Shown piece after piece: positions 1-8,041 of a stretch of 64,000 nt of DNA. The translations under genes and the position numbers were made by a program. Numbering within the stretch: position 1 is the stretch's first letter; each line of letters starts with the position of its first letter. The stretch spans positions 173,642 through 237,641 of the forward strand of contig JAMLIC010000008.1 of the NCBI GenBank assembly GCA_023954375.1, given 5' to 3'. The DNA is from Planctomycetota bacterium (GTDB lineage: Bacteria; Planctomycetota; J058). The notes under the pieces were generated by a model. It saw only the letters and a list, made by a program, of their open reading frames with translations. It had not been told where the DNA came from and did no database searches.

Positions 1-1124
1 TACTTGAGGATCTTCTCGTAGGCGTTCTTGTCGATCACCGCGCCCATGTGGTTCGACCGGTCGCGCGGGTGCCCGAGCTGGAGCCGCTTCGTCTGCTCGA
101 CCACGCCGGCCACGACCTTGTCGTAGACCTTCTCGTGGACGATGAGGCGCGAGCAGGCGGAGCACTTCTGCCCCTGGAAGCCGAACGCCGCGGCGACGGC
201 GCCCTTGATCGCGGCCTCGAGGTCGCAGTCGTCGTCGATGATGATGGCGTCCTTGCCGCCCATCTCGAGGATCGAGCGCTTGATCCAGCGCTGCCCGGGC
301 GCGACCTTGCCGCAGTGCTCGGCCACCTGCAGGCCGACGTCCTTGCTCCCGGTGAAGGCCACGAACCGCGTGCGCGCGTCCTTGACCAGCGCGTCGCCGA
401 TGCGGGCGCCCGCGCCGGTGACGAAGTTGAGGACGCCCGGCGGCAGCCCCGCCTCGTGGAACAGGTCGACGAACTTGGCCGCGATGATCGGCGAGGTGCT
501 CGCCGGCTTGAGGATCGTCGGGTTGCCCGTGACGACCGAGGCCGACGTCATGCCGACCGTGATCGCCAGCGGGAAGTTCCAGGGCGGGATCACGACCCCC
601 ACCCCGAGCGGCAGGTAGCGCAGCTCGCCCTCCTCGCCGGCGAACGGCGTGACGGGCTGCGCCCCGCCGAGGCGCATCATCTCGCGCGCGTAGAACTCGA
701 GGAAGTCGATCGCCTCGGCCGTGTCCGCGTCGGCCTCGACCCAGGTCTTGCTGACCTCGAAGACCATCCAGGCCGAGAACTCGTGGCGCCGCGCCCGCAT
801 GAGGCTCGCGCAGCGGAGCAGGGCGCGCGCGCGCACCTCGGGCGGCGTGCGCCGCCAGCGCTCGCACGCGTCGACCGCCGCCTCGAAGGCGCGCTCCACG
901 TGCTCGGCGGAGGCCGAGGCCGCCTTGCCGACGACGGTCTTGCTGTCCGCCGGGTCGAGGGAGTCACGCGTCTCGGGCGTCGTGATGCGCTCGCCGCCGA
1001 TCACGAGCGGGTAGGTGCGGCCGAGCTGCGAGGCGACCGTGTCGATCGCGGCCTCCATGGCCGCGACGTTCTTCGAGTCGCTCCAGTCGGTGAGCGGGGT
1101 GACCTTGTACGGGGTAAGCGTCAC
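1..1124 (-). CDS. pruA: L-glutamate gamma-semialdehyde dehydrogenase, 3' end cut by the window
   Basis: Aldehyde dehydrogenase superfamily. The enzyme oxidises glutamate gamma-semialdehyde (from proline or ornithine) to glutamate with NAD(P)+ in the cytoplasm. Reading the minus strand from a GTG at 1124 gives 374 codons running off the left edge. Visible motifs are IPPWNFPL near residue 180 (NAD/oxyanion Asn), LKPAS at 206 (cofactor Lys), LEMGGKD at 286 (general base Glu287) and GQKCSA with the nucleophile Cys321. The N-terminal section matches the stand-alone 1-pyrroline-5-carboxylate dehydrogenase type rather than the bifunctional PutA. GAGGAGG lies 4 nt before the GTG and fixes the start. 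The C-terminal third is outside the window. The family is certain; substrate specificity is inferred from overall resemblance. Confidence 0.9.
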   Translation of the reverse strand, partial: MTLTPYKVTPLTDWSDSKNVAAMEAAIDTVASQLGRTYPLVIGGERITTPETRDSLDPADSKTVVGKAASASAEHVERAFEAAVDACERWRRTPPEVRARALLRCASLMRARRHEFSAWMVFEVSKTWVEADADTAEAIDFLEFYAREMMRLGGAQPVTPFAGEEGELRYLPLGVGVVIPPWNFPLAITVGMTSASVVTGNPTILKPASTSPIIAAKFVDLFHEAGLPPGVLNFVTGAGARIGDALVKDARTRFVAFTGSKDVGLQVAEHCGKVAPGQRWIKRSILEMGGKDAIIIDDDCDLEAAIKGAVAAAFGFQGQKCSACSRLIVHEKVYDKVVAGVVEQTKRLQLGHPRDRSNHMGAVIDKNAYEKILK

Positions 1125-1239
1125 GGGGCCTCCTCGGCGCCGCGCCTGCGCCGCCAGGCGCGCGATTCTAAGGAATGAGCCCTGCCCGTCAACGCGATCC
1201 GCGCGCCGCGCGGCCGCGGGTCGCGCGGGGAACGCGCGC

Positions 1240-1424
1240 TGACCGCGCTCACCGCTCGATCCGCGAGCGAAGCGAGCAGATCGAGCCGTGGCGCGCGCCC
1301 CGAGCGGAGGCCGCGAAGCGGCCGGAGCGAGGGCGACAGGTGCCTCACTGCGGAGCGGAGCATCGGGCCGCGTCCCCGGACGTGGACGTCGCGACGAGTG
1401 ACGGCCGCCGTGAGACCTGCCATG
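1240..1424. repeat. Dispersed intergenic repeat C, copy 1
   Basis: Non-coding stretch of about 185 bp downstream of the next minus-strand gene and upstream of pruA. Nearly the same sequence occurs inverted at 61085-61270. Shared blocks include GCGAGCGAAGCGAGCAGATC and GGCCGGAGCGAGGGCGACAG, and roughly 85% of positions agree by eye. Short open frames here are not genes. Confidence 0.75.
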
Positions 1425-1530
1425 AGTGATGCGCTCGCGAGGGGGGGATCGGCGCCAGTGCCCGTGCGACGGCGTCTGGCCCGCGCTGCGCGCCGGCGGG
1501 TCGAGCACTCCTCGTCGTCCGCCGTCCGTC
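1425..1530. repeat. Dispersed intergenic repeat A, copy 1 (diverged)
   Basis: Begins with ATGAGTGATGCGCTCGCGAG, the hallmark block of repeat A. The same block occurs at about 2912 and, inverted, in both tandem copies at 8042-8329. It lies immediately 3' of the stop codon of the 1533-2852 gene. The right half is more diverged than in the other copies. Confidence 0.7.
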
Positions 1531-1532
1531 GC

Positions 1533-2852
1533 TCAGCCGAAGGCGACGTACGCGCCGGCGAGCGCGGCGATCAGCGCGGCGACGATCACGAGGGCGATGA
1601 TCGCCTTCTTCGCGCCCCCGCCGCCCCCGTCGCGCGCCGCGGCCCGCGCGGTCGTCCGCTTGTCCTTCTTCGCCGGCCTGGGCGCCGCGGCCCGCTCGCC
1701 GCCGCTGTCGGGGAGGTCGGCCGGTCCCCCCGGGGCCGGCGCCGGCCCCGGCCCCGGCTGCGGCTGCTGGCCCAGCGGGCTCCACGAGGGCGGGAGCGTG
1801 ATGTCTTCGTGGGAGCCGGCCGCGTCGCCGCCAGGCGGGGGACCCAGCGGGACGTCGTCGAACGCGTTCAGCTCGTCGACGGACAGCGCGCCGGCAGGCG
1901 GGCGCTGCGCCCCGTGCCCCGGCGGCCTCGGCGACGCGGCCGCCCCCGGACCGTTCGCCATCATCGCGAACGGGTTCAGCTCCTCGACCGAGACCTCGCT
2001 CGGCGCGCCGAGCAGGGTGGGGATCGCGTCCTGGACGCCGGCGCGCGGGAACGCGCCCGGGGTGAGCCCGCCAGGCGGCACGTTCAGGGTCGGCATGGCG
2101 TCCTGGTCCACCACCTCGGGCGGGGCGAGGAACGGGTTCGAGGCGGTGGCGTGCGTCGCGGTGGGGCGGGGGATGCGCCCCGAGGCGCTGGGCACCGGCG
2201 GCGGGGGCATCCGGCCGACGCCGCCCGGCGCCGGGCCGCCGATCCGGCCCTGCAGGGCCGACGACCGGGTGGACGCGTCGAGCCCGCCCGTCATCGCGGG
2301 CGCCTGGGCCGTCGGCGCGCCCGACGGGCCCGCGACGGCGCGCACGGCCTCGTCGAGGGCGCCCCGCTCGACGTAGCCCTTCCGGACGAGCACGTCGCCC
2401 AGCCGCATGCGGTGCTGGAGCTGCAGGGCGCGGCACTCGCGCAGGCGCTCCTGCGTCACCAGGCCGCGCTGGAAGAGGGCTCGCGCGAGCTGGGTGTCGC
2501 GCTCGAGCGCCTCCTCCCAGGAGCCGTCGTCCGTCGAGGCCGGCGTCGGGCCGCGCGGCGGCGCCGCGACCGCCTGCGGCGCCTGGACCGGCTGCAGCTG
2601 CGCCGGCGCGGGACCGGGCGGCGCGGCGAGCGACGGGCCGACGCTCGAGGCCGAGTGCCCCGCCTGCTGCCAGAGCGCGCGCAGCTTGCCCAGCTCGGCG
2701 GGCCCCAGCCGGCCGCTCTGCATCAGGAGCTGGACGAAGCGAGGCGAGCCGGGCGCCTGGAGCTGCTGCCAGTAGCGCATGGCTTCGTCGCGCGTCAGGA
2801 AGCCGTTGTCCACCGCGAGGCGGATCAGGCTCCGGTCGGCATCGTCCGGCAT
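1533..2852 (-). CDS. Tail-anchored protein with GspE-N-like helices and a Pro/Gly-rich linker
   Basis: 439 residues, function unknown. Residues ~1-50 and ~130-190 hold short helical modules. The second contains LGDVLVRKGYVERGALDEAV, the kind of helix pair found at the N-terminus of type II secretion/pilus ATPases (MshEN/GspE-N) and in the 19924-23553 protein of this window. A long low-complexity middle carries loosely repeated acidic motifs (DAMPTL, DAIPTL, then VEELNPF, VDELNAF). A Lys-rich stretch then leads into a single C-terminal membrane helix (~419-437), so most of the chain should face the cytoplasm. Repeat A copies flank the gene on both sides. A scaffold or adaptor role is inference from architecture only. 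Confidence 0.7.
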   Translation of the reverse strand: MPDDADRSLIRLAVDNGFLTRDEAMRYWQQLQAPGSPRFVQLLMQSGRLGPAELGKLRALWQQAGHSASSVGPSLAAPPGPAPAQLQPVQAPQAVAAPPRGPTPASTDDGSWEEALERDTQLARALFQRGLVTQERLRECRALQLQHRMRLGDVLVRKGYVERGALDEAVRAVAGPSGAPTAQAPAMTGGLDASTRSSALQGRIGGPAPGGVGRMPPPPVPSASGRIPRPTATHATASNPFLAPPEVVDQDAMPTLNVPPGGLTPGAFPRAGVQDAIPTLLGAPSEVSVEELNPFAMMANGPGAAASPRPPGHGAQRPPAGALSVDELNAFDDVPLGPPPGGDAAGSHEDITLPPSWSPLGQQPQPGPGPAPAPGGPADLPDSGGERAAAPRPAKKDKRTTARAAARDGGGGGAKKAIIALVIVAALIAALAGAYVAFG

Positions 2853-2904
2853 GGTGGGATCTTAGAGGCTGCCCGCGTCATTTTCCAACGGGACGGGCGC
2901 AGGC

Positions 2905-3065
2905 CCTCTGCGATGAGTGATGCGCTCGCGAGGGGGGCGCGATCGGAGCAAGTCCCGGACTGGCACGATCTGGCCCGTTCCGCGCCTCTCCATCGCTCGC
3001 TTTGGCGGGTCGAGCACGAGCGGCGGAGAGAAAAGTTCTCAGGCTCTCTGCGGCCCCGTGCCTCT
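2905..3065. repeat. Dispersed intergenic repeat A, copy 2
   Basis: Occupies most of the 250-bp gap between two divergent genes. It contains the hallmark block ATGAGTGATGCGCTCGCGAG, then blocks shared with 8042-8329 on the opposite strand (GATCGG.GCAAGT.CCCGGACT, GGCCCGTTCCGCGCCTC, GGCGGGTCGAGCACGAGC, GAGAAAAGTTCTC). The apparent N-terminal extension of the phosphopantetheinyl transferase frame is this repeat. Confidence 0.8.
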
Positions 3066-3102
3066 TGTCAGCAGGGCGGCAGGGGCCAAGACTCTCGGTT
3101 CC

Positions 3103-3828
3103 ATGGCGCCCCCTGACTGGCAGCTCCTCGACGCCGCCGCCCTCGGCGAGGACCCCGAGGCCTTCCTCTCGCCCGGCGAGCGGGCCGTCGCGCGCGCGTT
3201 CACCGCGGAGAAGCGGCGCCAGGACTGGGTCCTCGGGCGGGCCGCCGCCAAGGCGGCCGTGCGGGCGCTCCTGCGGCGCGAGGGCGCGGCGCCGCCGGCG
3301 CCGGCGGGGGTGGTCATCCAGGCCCTGCCCACGGGCGCGCCGCACGTCCTGCCCGTCGACGCCGGGCCGCCGATCGTCGTCTCGATCAGCCACGGGCACG
3401 GCCTGGCCGCGGGGTGGGCCCTCCGGGCCGGCCCCGGCGGCGGCCTCCCCGGGCTCGACCTCGAGCGCGTGCGGCCGCGCAGGGAGGGGACGCTCCGCTT
3501 CTACCTGTCGCCCGAGGAGCGCGCGGGCGTGCTGGCGCTCGCGCCCGGCGCCGACGACGAGGCGGGCCCGCGCGACGACCTGGCCGTGCGCCTGTGGGCG
3601 GTCAAGGAGGCGGCGTTCAAGGCGCTCCGCCCCCCGCGCGGGATGGGGCTCCTCGACGTGCGCGCCGAGGTCGACGACGTGGGCGGCGCGCGGGTGGCCT
3701 ACACCGGCCGCCTGCTCGAGCGCGCGCAGGCGCTGGGCGCGCGCGAGGTGCGCGCCGGCTGGCTGCGCCGCGGCGACGTGTGCGTGGCGTGGGTCCAGGC
3801 CGTCGACGCACACCCCGACCGTGAGTGA
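3103..3828 (+). CDS. Sfp-type 4'-phosphopantetheinyl transferase
   Basis: 241 residues. Transfers the phosphopantetheine arm of coenzyme A to a serine of carrier proteins (fatty-acid, polyketide or peptide synthesis). Diagnostic Sfp-family motifs appear in order: WVLGRAAAKAAV near residue 42, PIVVSISHGHG near 90, GLDLERV near 117 (Mg-binding Asp and Glu) and RLWAVKEAAFKAL near 163 (third metal ligand Glu and the CoA-contacting Lys). The length is typical of the two-subdomain Sfp/EntD group. I chose the ATG at 3103 because codons upstream belong to repeat A; no strong ribosome site is visible. No carrier protein or synthase gene lies nearby, so the substrate is unknown. Confidence 0.9.
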   Translation: MAPPDWQLLDAAALGEDPEAFLSPGERAVARAFTAEKRRQDWVLGRAAAKAAVRALLRREGAAPPAPAGVVIQALPTGAPHVLPVDAGPPIVVSISHGHGLAAGWALRAGPGGGLPGLDLERVRPRREGTLRFYLSPEERAGVLALAPGADDEAGPRDDLAVRLWAVKEAAFKALRPPRGMGLLDVRAEVDDVGGARVAYTGRLLERAQALGAREVRAGWLRRGDVCVAWVQAVDAHPDRE

Positions 3829-3910
3829 ACGGCGGCGACCCGCGCGCCGTGCACCCCATGGCGGCCGGGTCCCCTCCCGGTCATGATCGACCGCGGAAAG
3901 GAGGTGCTCG

Positions 3911-4750
3911 ATGAGACACTCGCTCGTCGCCGCGGCCGCGCTCGCGCTGCTCGGCGTCTCGCCCCTCGCGCAGGGCGCCGACCACAAGGGGAAGGTCCCC
4001 TGGGTCACCGACCCGGCGCAGGGGTTCGCGCAGGCTCGCCGCGAAGGCAAGCCGATCATGCTCTTCTTCACCGCGGAATGGTGAGGGCCCTGCGGCCAGC
4101 TGGCAGCTGGCGCCTTCTCTGACGACTCCGTGGTCCAGGCCGCGCGCGGCCTGGTGCCCGTCATGGCCGACTGCACGCAGGGCAACCACCCGCACAAGGA
4201 GCTGATGCAGCGGTTCGGTGTCCGTGGGTTCCCCACGGTCCTGTTCCTCGACCCGAACGGCAACAAGGTCGAGGAGCTCGGCTCGCGCGACCCCGCCGGG
4301 GTGCGCGGGCAGATCGAGCGCGTGGTCCAGCAGCACGCGCGGCCCACCGTCTCGGACATGTCGATCGCCGACGGCCTGGCGCTCGCCCGCGAGCAGAAGA
4401 AGCTCCTGGCGGTCGCCTTCATGGAGCCCCAGGGCCAGGAGAGCGCCGCCTTCCTGGAGCTGGTGATGTCCCCCCAGATGGAGGCCGTCCGCGGCCGGTT
4501 CCACTGGATCCGCCGCCCCGCCACCGGGGAGCGCAACCGACCGACGGACGAGGCGAAGGAGCTCGGCGTGCGCAAGCCGCCGGCGCTCGTGATCCTCGAC
4601 CCGTGGGCCGAGGGGGACGCGCGCGAGCTGAAGAAGCTCACGGCGTTCCGCAGCCTCAAGCGCGACCTCGAGAAGGCGCTCGAGGAGGCGCAGAAGCGCG
4701 GGCACCCGCCCGCCGACGCGCCGCCCGCGGCCGACGACGAGTCCGAGTGA
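3911..4750 (+). CDS. Secreted thioredoxin-like protein with in-frame TGA (candidate selenoprotein, Sec58)
   Basis: From the ATG at 3911 (AAAGGAGG 9 nt upstream) the frame reads a signal peptide (residues 1-22), then IMLFFTAEW, a TGA at 4082-4084, then GPCGQLAAGAFSDD. The frame stays open to a stop at 4748-4750: 279 residues with the TGA as residue 58. The thioredoxin active site is W-C-G-P-C; here it is W-TGA-G-P-C, with TGA exactly at the reactive first Cys. The thioredoxin fold continues with GVRGFPTVLFLD (cis-Pro107). Residues ~130-250 look like a second thioredoxin-like domain without the Cys pair. A suitable hairpin begins just after the TGA. Selenocysteine decoding is inference. The alternatives are a nonsense mutation or a base-call error, but exact placement at the redox Cys argues against both. 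Automated annotation would truncate this at residue 57 or start it downstream. Confidence 0.8.
4082..4119 (+). promoter_or_regulatory. Putative bacterial SECIS hairpin overlapping the TGA codon
   Basis: Starts at the TGA. The upper stem GCCAGCT (4095-4101) pairs with AGCTGGC (4105-4111) around a GGC loop. Below a bulged G94 (4094), 4092-4093 pair with 4112-4113. GAGGG (4083-4087) can close against TTCTC (4115-4119) at the base. The loop begins 17 nt after the TGA and opens with two G residues, as expected for SelB-type SECIS elements (a G in the first two loop bases, about 16-37 nt from the UGA). Folding was done by eye. Confidence 0.6.
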
Positions 4751-4792
4751 TCGGCGAGGGGAGCGGCCGGCCGGCCGCTCCCCTCGCAGCCC

Positions 4793-6526
4793 TCACGGGC
4801 GCGCGCCGTCGACGTAGACGTCGCCCGTGGCGCCCTGGTGGTCGACGACGACGATGTGGTACGGCGACGTGAAGGCCAGCGTCACGACCTGGCCGGGCGC
4901 GGGCGTGCGCCGGGTGACGGAGAGGTGCAGCTCGTCGCCCACGCGCTCCAGGGCGCGGACCTCGATGCCGTAGCCGCCCGACGACTGCCGCCCCTGGAAC
5001 ACGGCGACGACCACCTGGCGCGAGAAGTCGACGACCGGCATGGCCACGCCCGGGCCCGTCCCCGCGTGAGCGGCCCAGAGCGCCCGCAGGGCGGCGGCGT
5101 CGCGGGCCACAGTCACCCCCGGCTGCGCCACGCCGCTGTAGGTGCCGCGCTCGAGCGTGCGGAACGTCGCCGCCCGCTGCGCGTGACCCTGGAGCGCGGA
5201 GACGAGCGCCTGGACCGCCGCCGGCAGGGTCGCGCCGGCCTCGATCGTCACCGTCACCTGCCCCTGCGCGTCGGCGAGCACGAGCGAGGTCGTCGGCACG
5301 TCGAGGAGCGGGAACTGCGGCCGGAAGACGCTCGGCTGGCGGCGCAGGTCGGCGGCGTCGACGAGCCGCTCGAGGCCGGCGCGCTCGGCCTCCGCCAGGC
5401 GGCCGGCCCCCTTGCGGGCCTGGTCGGGGAAGACGACCGTCCGCTCGTGCAGCCGGTAGGCGCCGGTGCGCGGCAGGTCGTCGACGGTGAACGCGTTGTC
5501 GGTGCCCGCCAGGCCGCCGGCGACGCGCAGGGCGATCGTCACCGTGGGCCGGTGCGAGCTGACCCGCAGGCCCACGGCGCCGGCGATCGCCGACCGGTGC
5601 CCCGGCTCGAGGCGCCCGGTGACGCGCAGCGGTCGGCCGAGGGGGCGGCGCAGCAGCGCGGTCGCGAGCGGGCCGACCGGCTCGTAGAGGGTCCCCTCGC
5701 CGTCGCGCAGGGCCGTGCCCCCCGCGCGCGCCTCGAGCGCGCCGGTCACCGCGACGTCGTCGAGGGTGAACGAGACCACGCGCACGGCCTCGGGCAGCGC
5801 CGTCGCGCCGAGCGGGTTCTGCTCGGCGTCGCCGGTGAGGAGGAGGGTGCTGCCCGCCCGCGCCCCGGCGGCGGTCAGCGTCGTCGGGTCTGTGAGCTCG
5901 CGCGGCGTCGCCTCGCCGTCCTGCAGGAACGCCAGCGTCTGCCCGCCGCGCCGCGTCGGCGCCAGGACGAGCTCGCCGTGCACGTCGTCGAGCGGCGTCG
6001 TGACCGACGCCTGCGTGACGTCGCGCACGGCGAAGGTCAGCGGGCCGGTCCGGTTGATCGCCACGAAGTGGCACGGGTTGACGGGCGTGCCCGACGGCTG
6101 GCCGGTCGGGCGCGTGACCGCCACCTGGACCTCGAGCGTGTGGCTGTCGATCGCGGCCACGCCGACGACGTCGATCGCCCAGCCCGACGACGGCTGCTCG
6201 CCGAGGAACACGGCGACGACGGTCTCGCTCCGCAGGTCGACCTGCGGACGGCTGACGATCGCGCCGCGGTGCTGGTGCTCGTTCCACAGCGCGGTCCACT
6301 CCGGCTCGCTGCCGGCGACGCGCTCGAACATGCCGGTGAAGGGCGCGATGCTGACGCCCGAGACGTCGCTGCGATGGACGTCGCGGAAGGCGAGGGGGGC
6401 GGCGCTGGTGACGGGCGCGGCGGCGCTGGCCTTGCCGCCGCCGCCGCCGCCGCCGCTGCCGCAGCCCGCGGCCACGAGGAGGCCGGTGACGAGGAGGGGG
6501 GCGGACGTGGTGCGGATCCGGCGCAT
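4793..6526 (-). CDS. Lipoprotein with two PrcB-type C-terminal domains
   Basis: 577 residues from the ATG at 6526, preceded by GGAAGGAAG. The N-terminus is a lipoprotein signal ending LLVAAGC (lipobox), then a Gly-rich linker. Two related modules frame the protein. Near residues 75-165: VVAVFLGEQPSSGWAIDVV with CHFVAINRT. At the C-terminus: VVVAVFQGRQSSGGYGIEV with SPYHIVVVD. Both match the pattern of PrcB_C, a domain named from a spirochaete dentilisin-complex subunit. The middle carries a DUF5666-like beta module (LRVTGRLEPGHRSAI) and a stretch with a Leu-rich decision loop. It should sit on a membrane facing the periplasm. Duplication of the module in one chain suggests internal pseudo-symmetry. 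Function unknown. Confidence 0.65.
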   Translation of the reverse strand: MRRIRTTSAPLLVTGLLVAAGCGSGGGGGGGKASAAAPVTSAAPLAFRDVHRSDVSGVSIAPFTGMFERVAGSEPEWTALWNEHQHRGAIVSRPQVDLRSETVVAVFLGEQPSSGWAIDVVGVAAIDSHTLEVQVAVTRPTGQPSGTPVNPCHFVAINRTGPLTFAVRDVTQASVTTPLDDVHGELVLAPTRRGGQTLAFLQDGEATPRELTDPTTLTAAGARAGSTLLLTGDAEQNPLGATALPEAVRVVSFTLDDVAVTGALEARAGGTALRDGEGTLYEPVGPLATALLRRPLGRPLRVTGRLEPGHRSAIAGAVGLRVSSHRPTVTIALRVAGGLAGTDNAFTVDDLPRTGAYRLHERTVVFPDQARKGAGRLAEAERAGLERLVDAADLRRQPSVFRPQFPLLDVPTTSLVLADAQGQVTVTIEAGATLPAAVQALVSALQGHAQRAATFRTLERGTYSGVAQPGVTVARDAAALRALWAAHAGTGPGVAMPVVDFSRQVVVAVFQGRQSSGGYGIEVRALERVGDELHLSVTRRTPAPGQVVTLAFTSPYHIVVVDHQGATGDVYVDGARP

Positions 6527-6681
6527 CGTGCTTCCTTCCCTGGCTTCCCGGACGAGGGCGCCCGCTCCCGGAGCGACGCCCGTGCCGGGCTCCAACCACC
6601 GCCGTCTTCATGGGTTGACGTGACGCCGGTCATGGCTGAAAAGAAGGCCGCGAGAAGAGTCCGGGCCGCAAGTGGGACGGA

Positions 6682-7344
6682 TCAGCCCGGCAGCCGGCCC
6701 CGGACCAGGAGGTGCCGCTCGCTCACGGCGCCGACCCTCAGCGCGCCGGCCAGTCCCGCGTCTCGCACCTGGGCGCACACCTCATCGATGGTGAACGCCG
6801 CCAGGAGCGAGGCGAAGAAGTCCCGCTCGAGGAGCGGGTGGTCCGACACGGCCGCCTCGCGCACGATCCGGCGGGCGTCGTCCTCGCTCGGCGGGCGGAA
6901 CAGGTCGCCGACGACGACCGGCGCGCCGGGGCGGCCCAGCGCCCGGACGGCCCGCCAGAACGGCGCCGGGTCGGGCAGGTGGTGCAGGAGGCTGTTGCTG
7001 ACCACCGCGGCGCACGCGCCGGGCCGCAGCGGCAGGTCGGGGAGGTAGGCGCGCACGAGGTCGACGCGCGCCGCGCCGCCGACGGCGTGTCGGGCCAGGG
7101 CGAGCATCGCCGCCGAGGCGTCGACCCCCACCACCCGGACCCCCGGCGGGAGCGCGCGCGCGAGGCGCAGGGGGATGTCGGCGGGTCCGCAGCCGAGGTC
7201 GACGACGAGGCCGCGCTCGACGCCCCGCAGGGCCTCGACGCACCGGTCGGCGAACGCCTGGTTGCTGGCGTCGAAGTCGGCCGCCGCGTAGGCCCCCGCC
7301 TGCTCGGGGTCGTCCATCACCTCGGGCTCGAGGCGTCGCTCCAC
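6682..7344 (-). CDS. Class I SAM-dependent methyltransferase
   Basis: 220 residues. The start is the GTG at 7344 with GAGGAGGG upstream; the longer open frame beyond it runs into repeats. Motif I is VVDLGCGPADIPLRLA (residues ~46-61), motif II ends VVGVDAS with the acidic residue that binds ribose, and motif IV is AAVVSNSLLHHLPDPAPFW, typical of small-molecule (UbiE/COQ5-like) methyltransferases. It is transcribed divergently from the small coiled-coil gene at 7417, with only 72 bp between. The substrate cannot be read from the sequence. Confidence 0.85.
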   Translation of the reverse strand: MERRLEPEVMDDPEQAGAYAAADFDASNQAFADRCVEALRGVERGLVVDLGCGPADIPLRLARALPPGVRVVGVDASAAMLALARHAVGGAARVDLVRAYLPDLPLRPGACAAVVSNSLLHHLPDPAPFWRAVRALGRPGAPVVVGDLFRPPSEDDARRIVREAAVSDHPLLERDFFASLLAAFTIDEVCAQVRDAGLAGALRVGAVSERHLLVRGRLPG

Positions 7345-7416
7345 GGGCCCTCCTCCTCGGTGCAAGACCGCCGGCCGACGGCTAGAGTACCCCCGCGCTC
7401 GGCGCAGGAGGTCCCC

Positions 7417-7677
7417 GTGGGGGTCGAAGAGGAGCACCCGGCCAAGGACGTGGTCGAGGACGTGGCCCAGGACCTCGACGAGGTCTACCAGGAGGCCGAC
7501 CGCCTCCGGCGCGTGCTGGAGGAGAAGCTCACGCGCTGGGCGGAGGCCAAGGAGGAGGGGATCCGCTCCTGGGCCGGCAAGCTGGCGAGCCTGCGCGACC
7601 GCCTGGAGCGCGCGCTGGCCGAGGTCGACGCGCGGACCGACGAGGTCGCGGGGCGCTTCCCTCGTCGCGACGTGTGA
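7417..7677 (+). CDS. Small charged coiled-coil protein
   Basis: 86 residues from a GTG at 7417, preceded by GCAGGAGG at good spacing. Almost the whole chain is predicted helical, with heptad-like spacing of hydrophobics (VVEDVAQDLDEVYQEADRL, then LEEKLTRWAEAK and LASLRDRLERALAEV). It has no signal peptide or membrane segment. It resembles short phasin-like or scaffold helices but matches no family I recognise. The stop codon is followed directly by the motif TGATCGACGGCTGCGGCCGC, which recurs after other gene ends in this window. Confidence 0.6.
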   Translation: MGVEEEHPAKDVVEDVAQDLDEVYQEADRLRRVLEEKLTRWAEAKEEGIRSWAGKLASLRDRLERALAEVDARTDEVAGRFPRRDV

Positions 7678-7901
7678 TCGACGGCTGCGGCCGCGGATGA
7701 CGGGCGATGCGGCGCGCGCGGGTCGTCGGTGTGGCCCGCCTGCGCGAGCTCCGTCCCGCGGCTGCGGTGCCGCAGCCCATGTCGGACCCTGTCGCTCGCG
7801 GTCGTCCGCAGCCCCGGGCCTTCCGCTCGCTCCGGCGGCCCACCGGGGATCAGGCGATCGATACGACCCGCGCGCGCGCGGCCTCGCCTGGCCCGGCGCT
7901 C

Positions 7902-7990
7902 GCGCGGAGCGTCCTGCCTGTCTCCATGCCGCGCGGAGAGTCCGCCTGTCTCGCGGCCGGGCGGAGAGTCTTGCCTGTCTCCGCTCGACC
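7902..7990. repeat. Three tandem ~29-bp direct repeats
   Basis: Three adjacent units share GCGGAGNGTC..GCCTGTCTC. Units start at about 7902, 7931 and 7960 and differ by a few bases. They lie in the 700-bp gene-free gap 7678-8378 and do not encode a supported protein. The rest of 7678-8041 shows only the 3'-flank motif at 7678-7702 and unremarkable GC-rich sequence. Confidence 0.6.
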
Positions 7991-8041
7991 CGGCGTGCGC
8001 GTGGAGCGTGACCCGAGGAGCGTGGCCGAGCTGACCTGAGA

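Noticed and set aside
4082..4084. TGA in the thioredoxin-like gene as a simple nonsense mutation or end of a short protein
   Set aside because: It falls exactly on the catalytic Cys codon, the downstream frame stays intact for 221 codons with family sequence, and a fitting hairpin follows. Kept as a selenocysteine candidate instead.
7902..7990. CRISPR array
   Set aside because: The three units are directly adjacent without spacers, and no cas gene is present.
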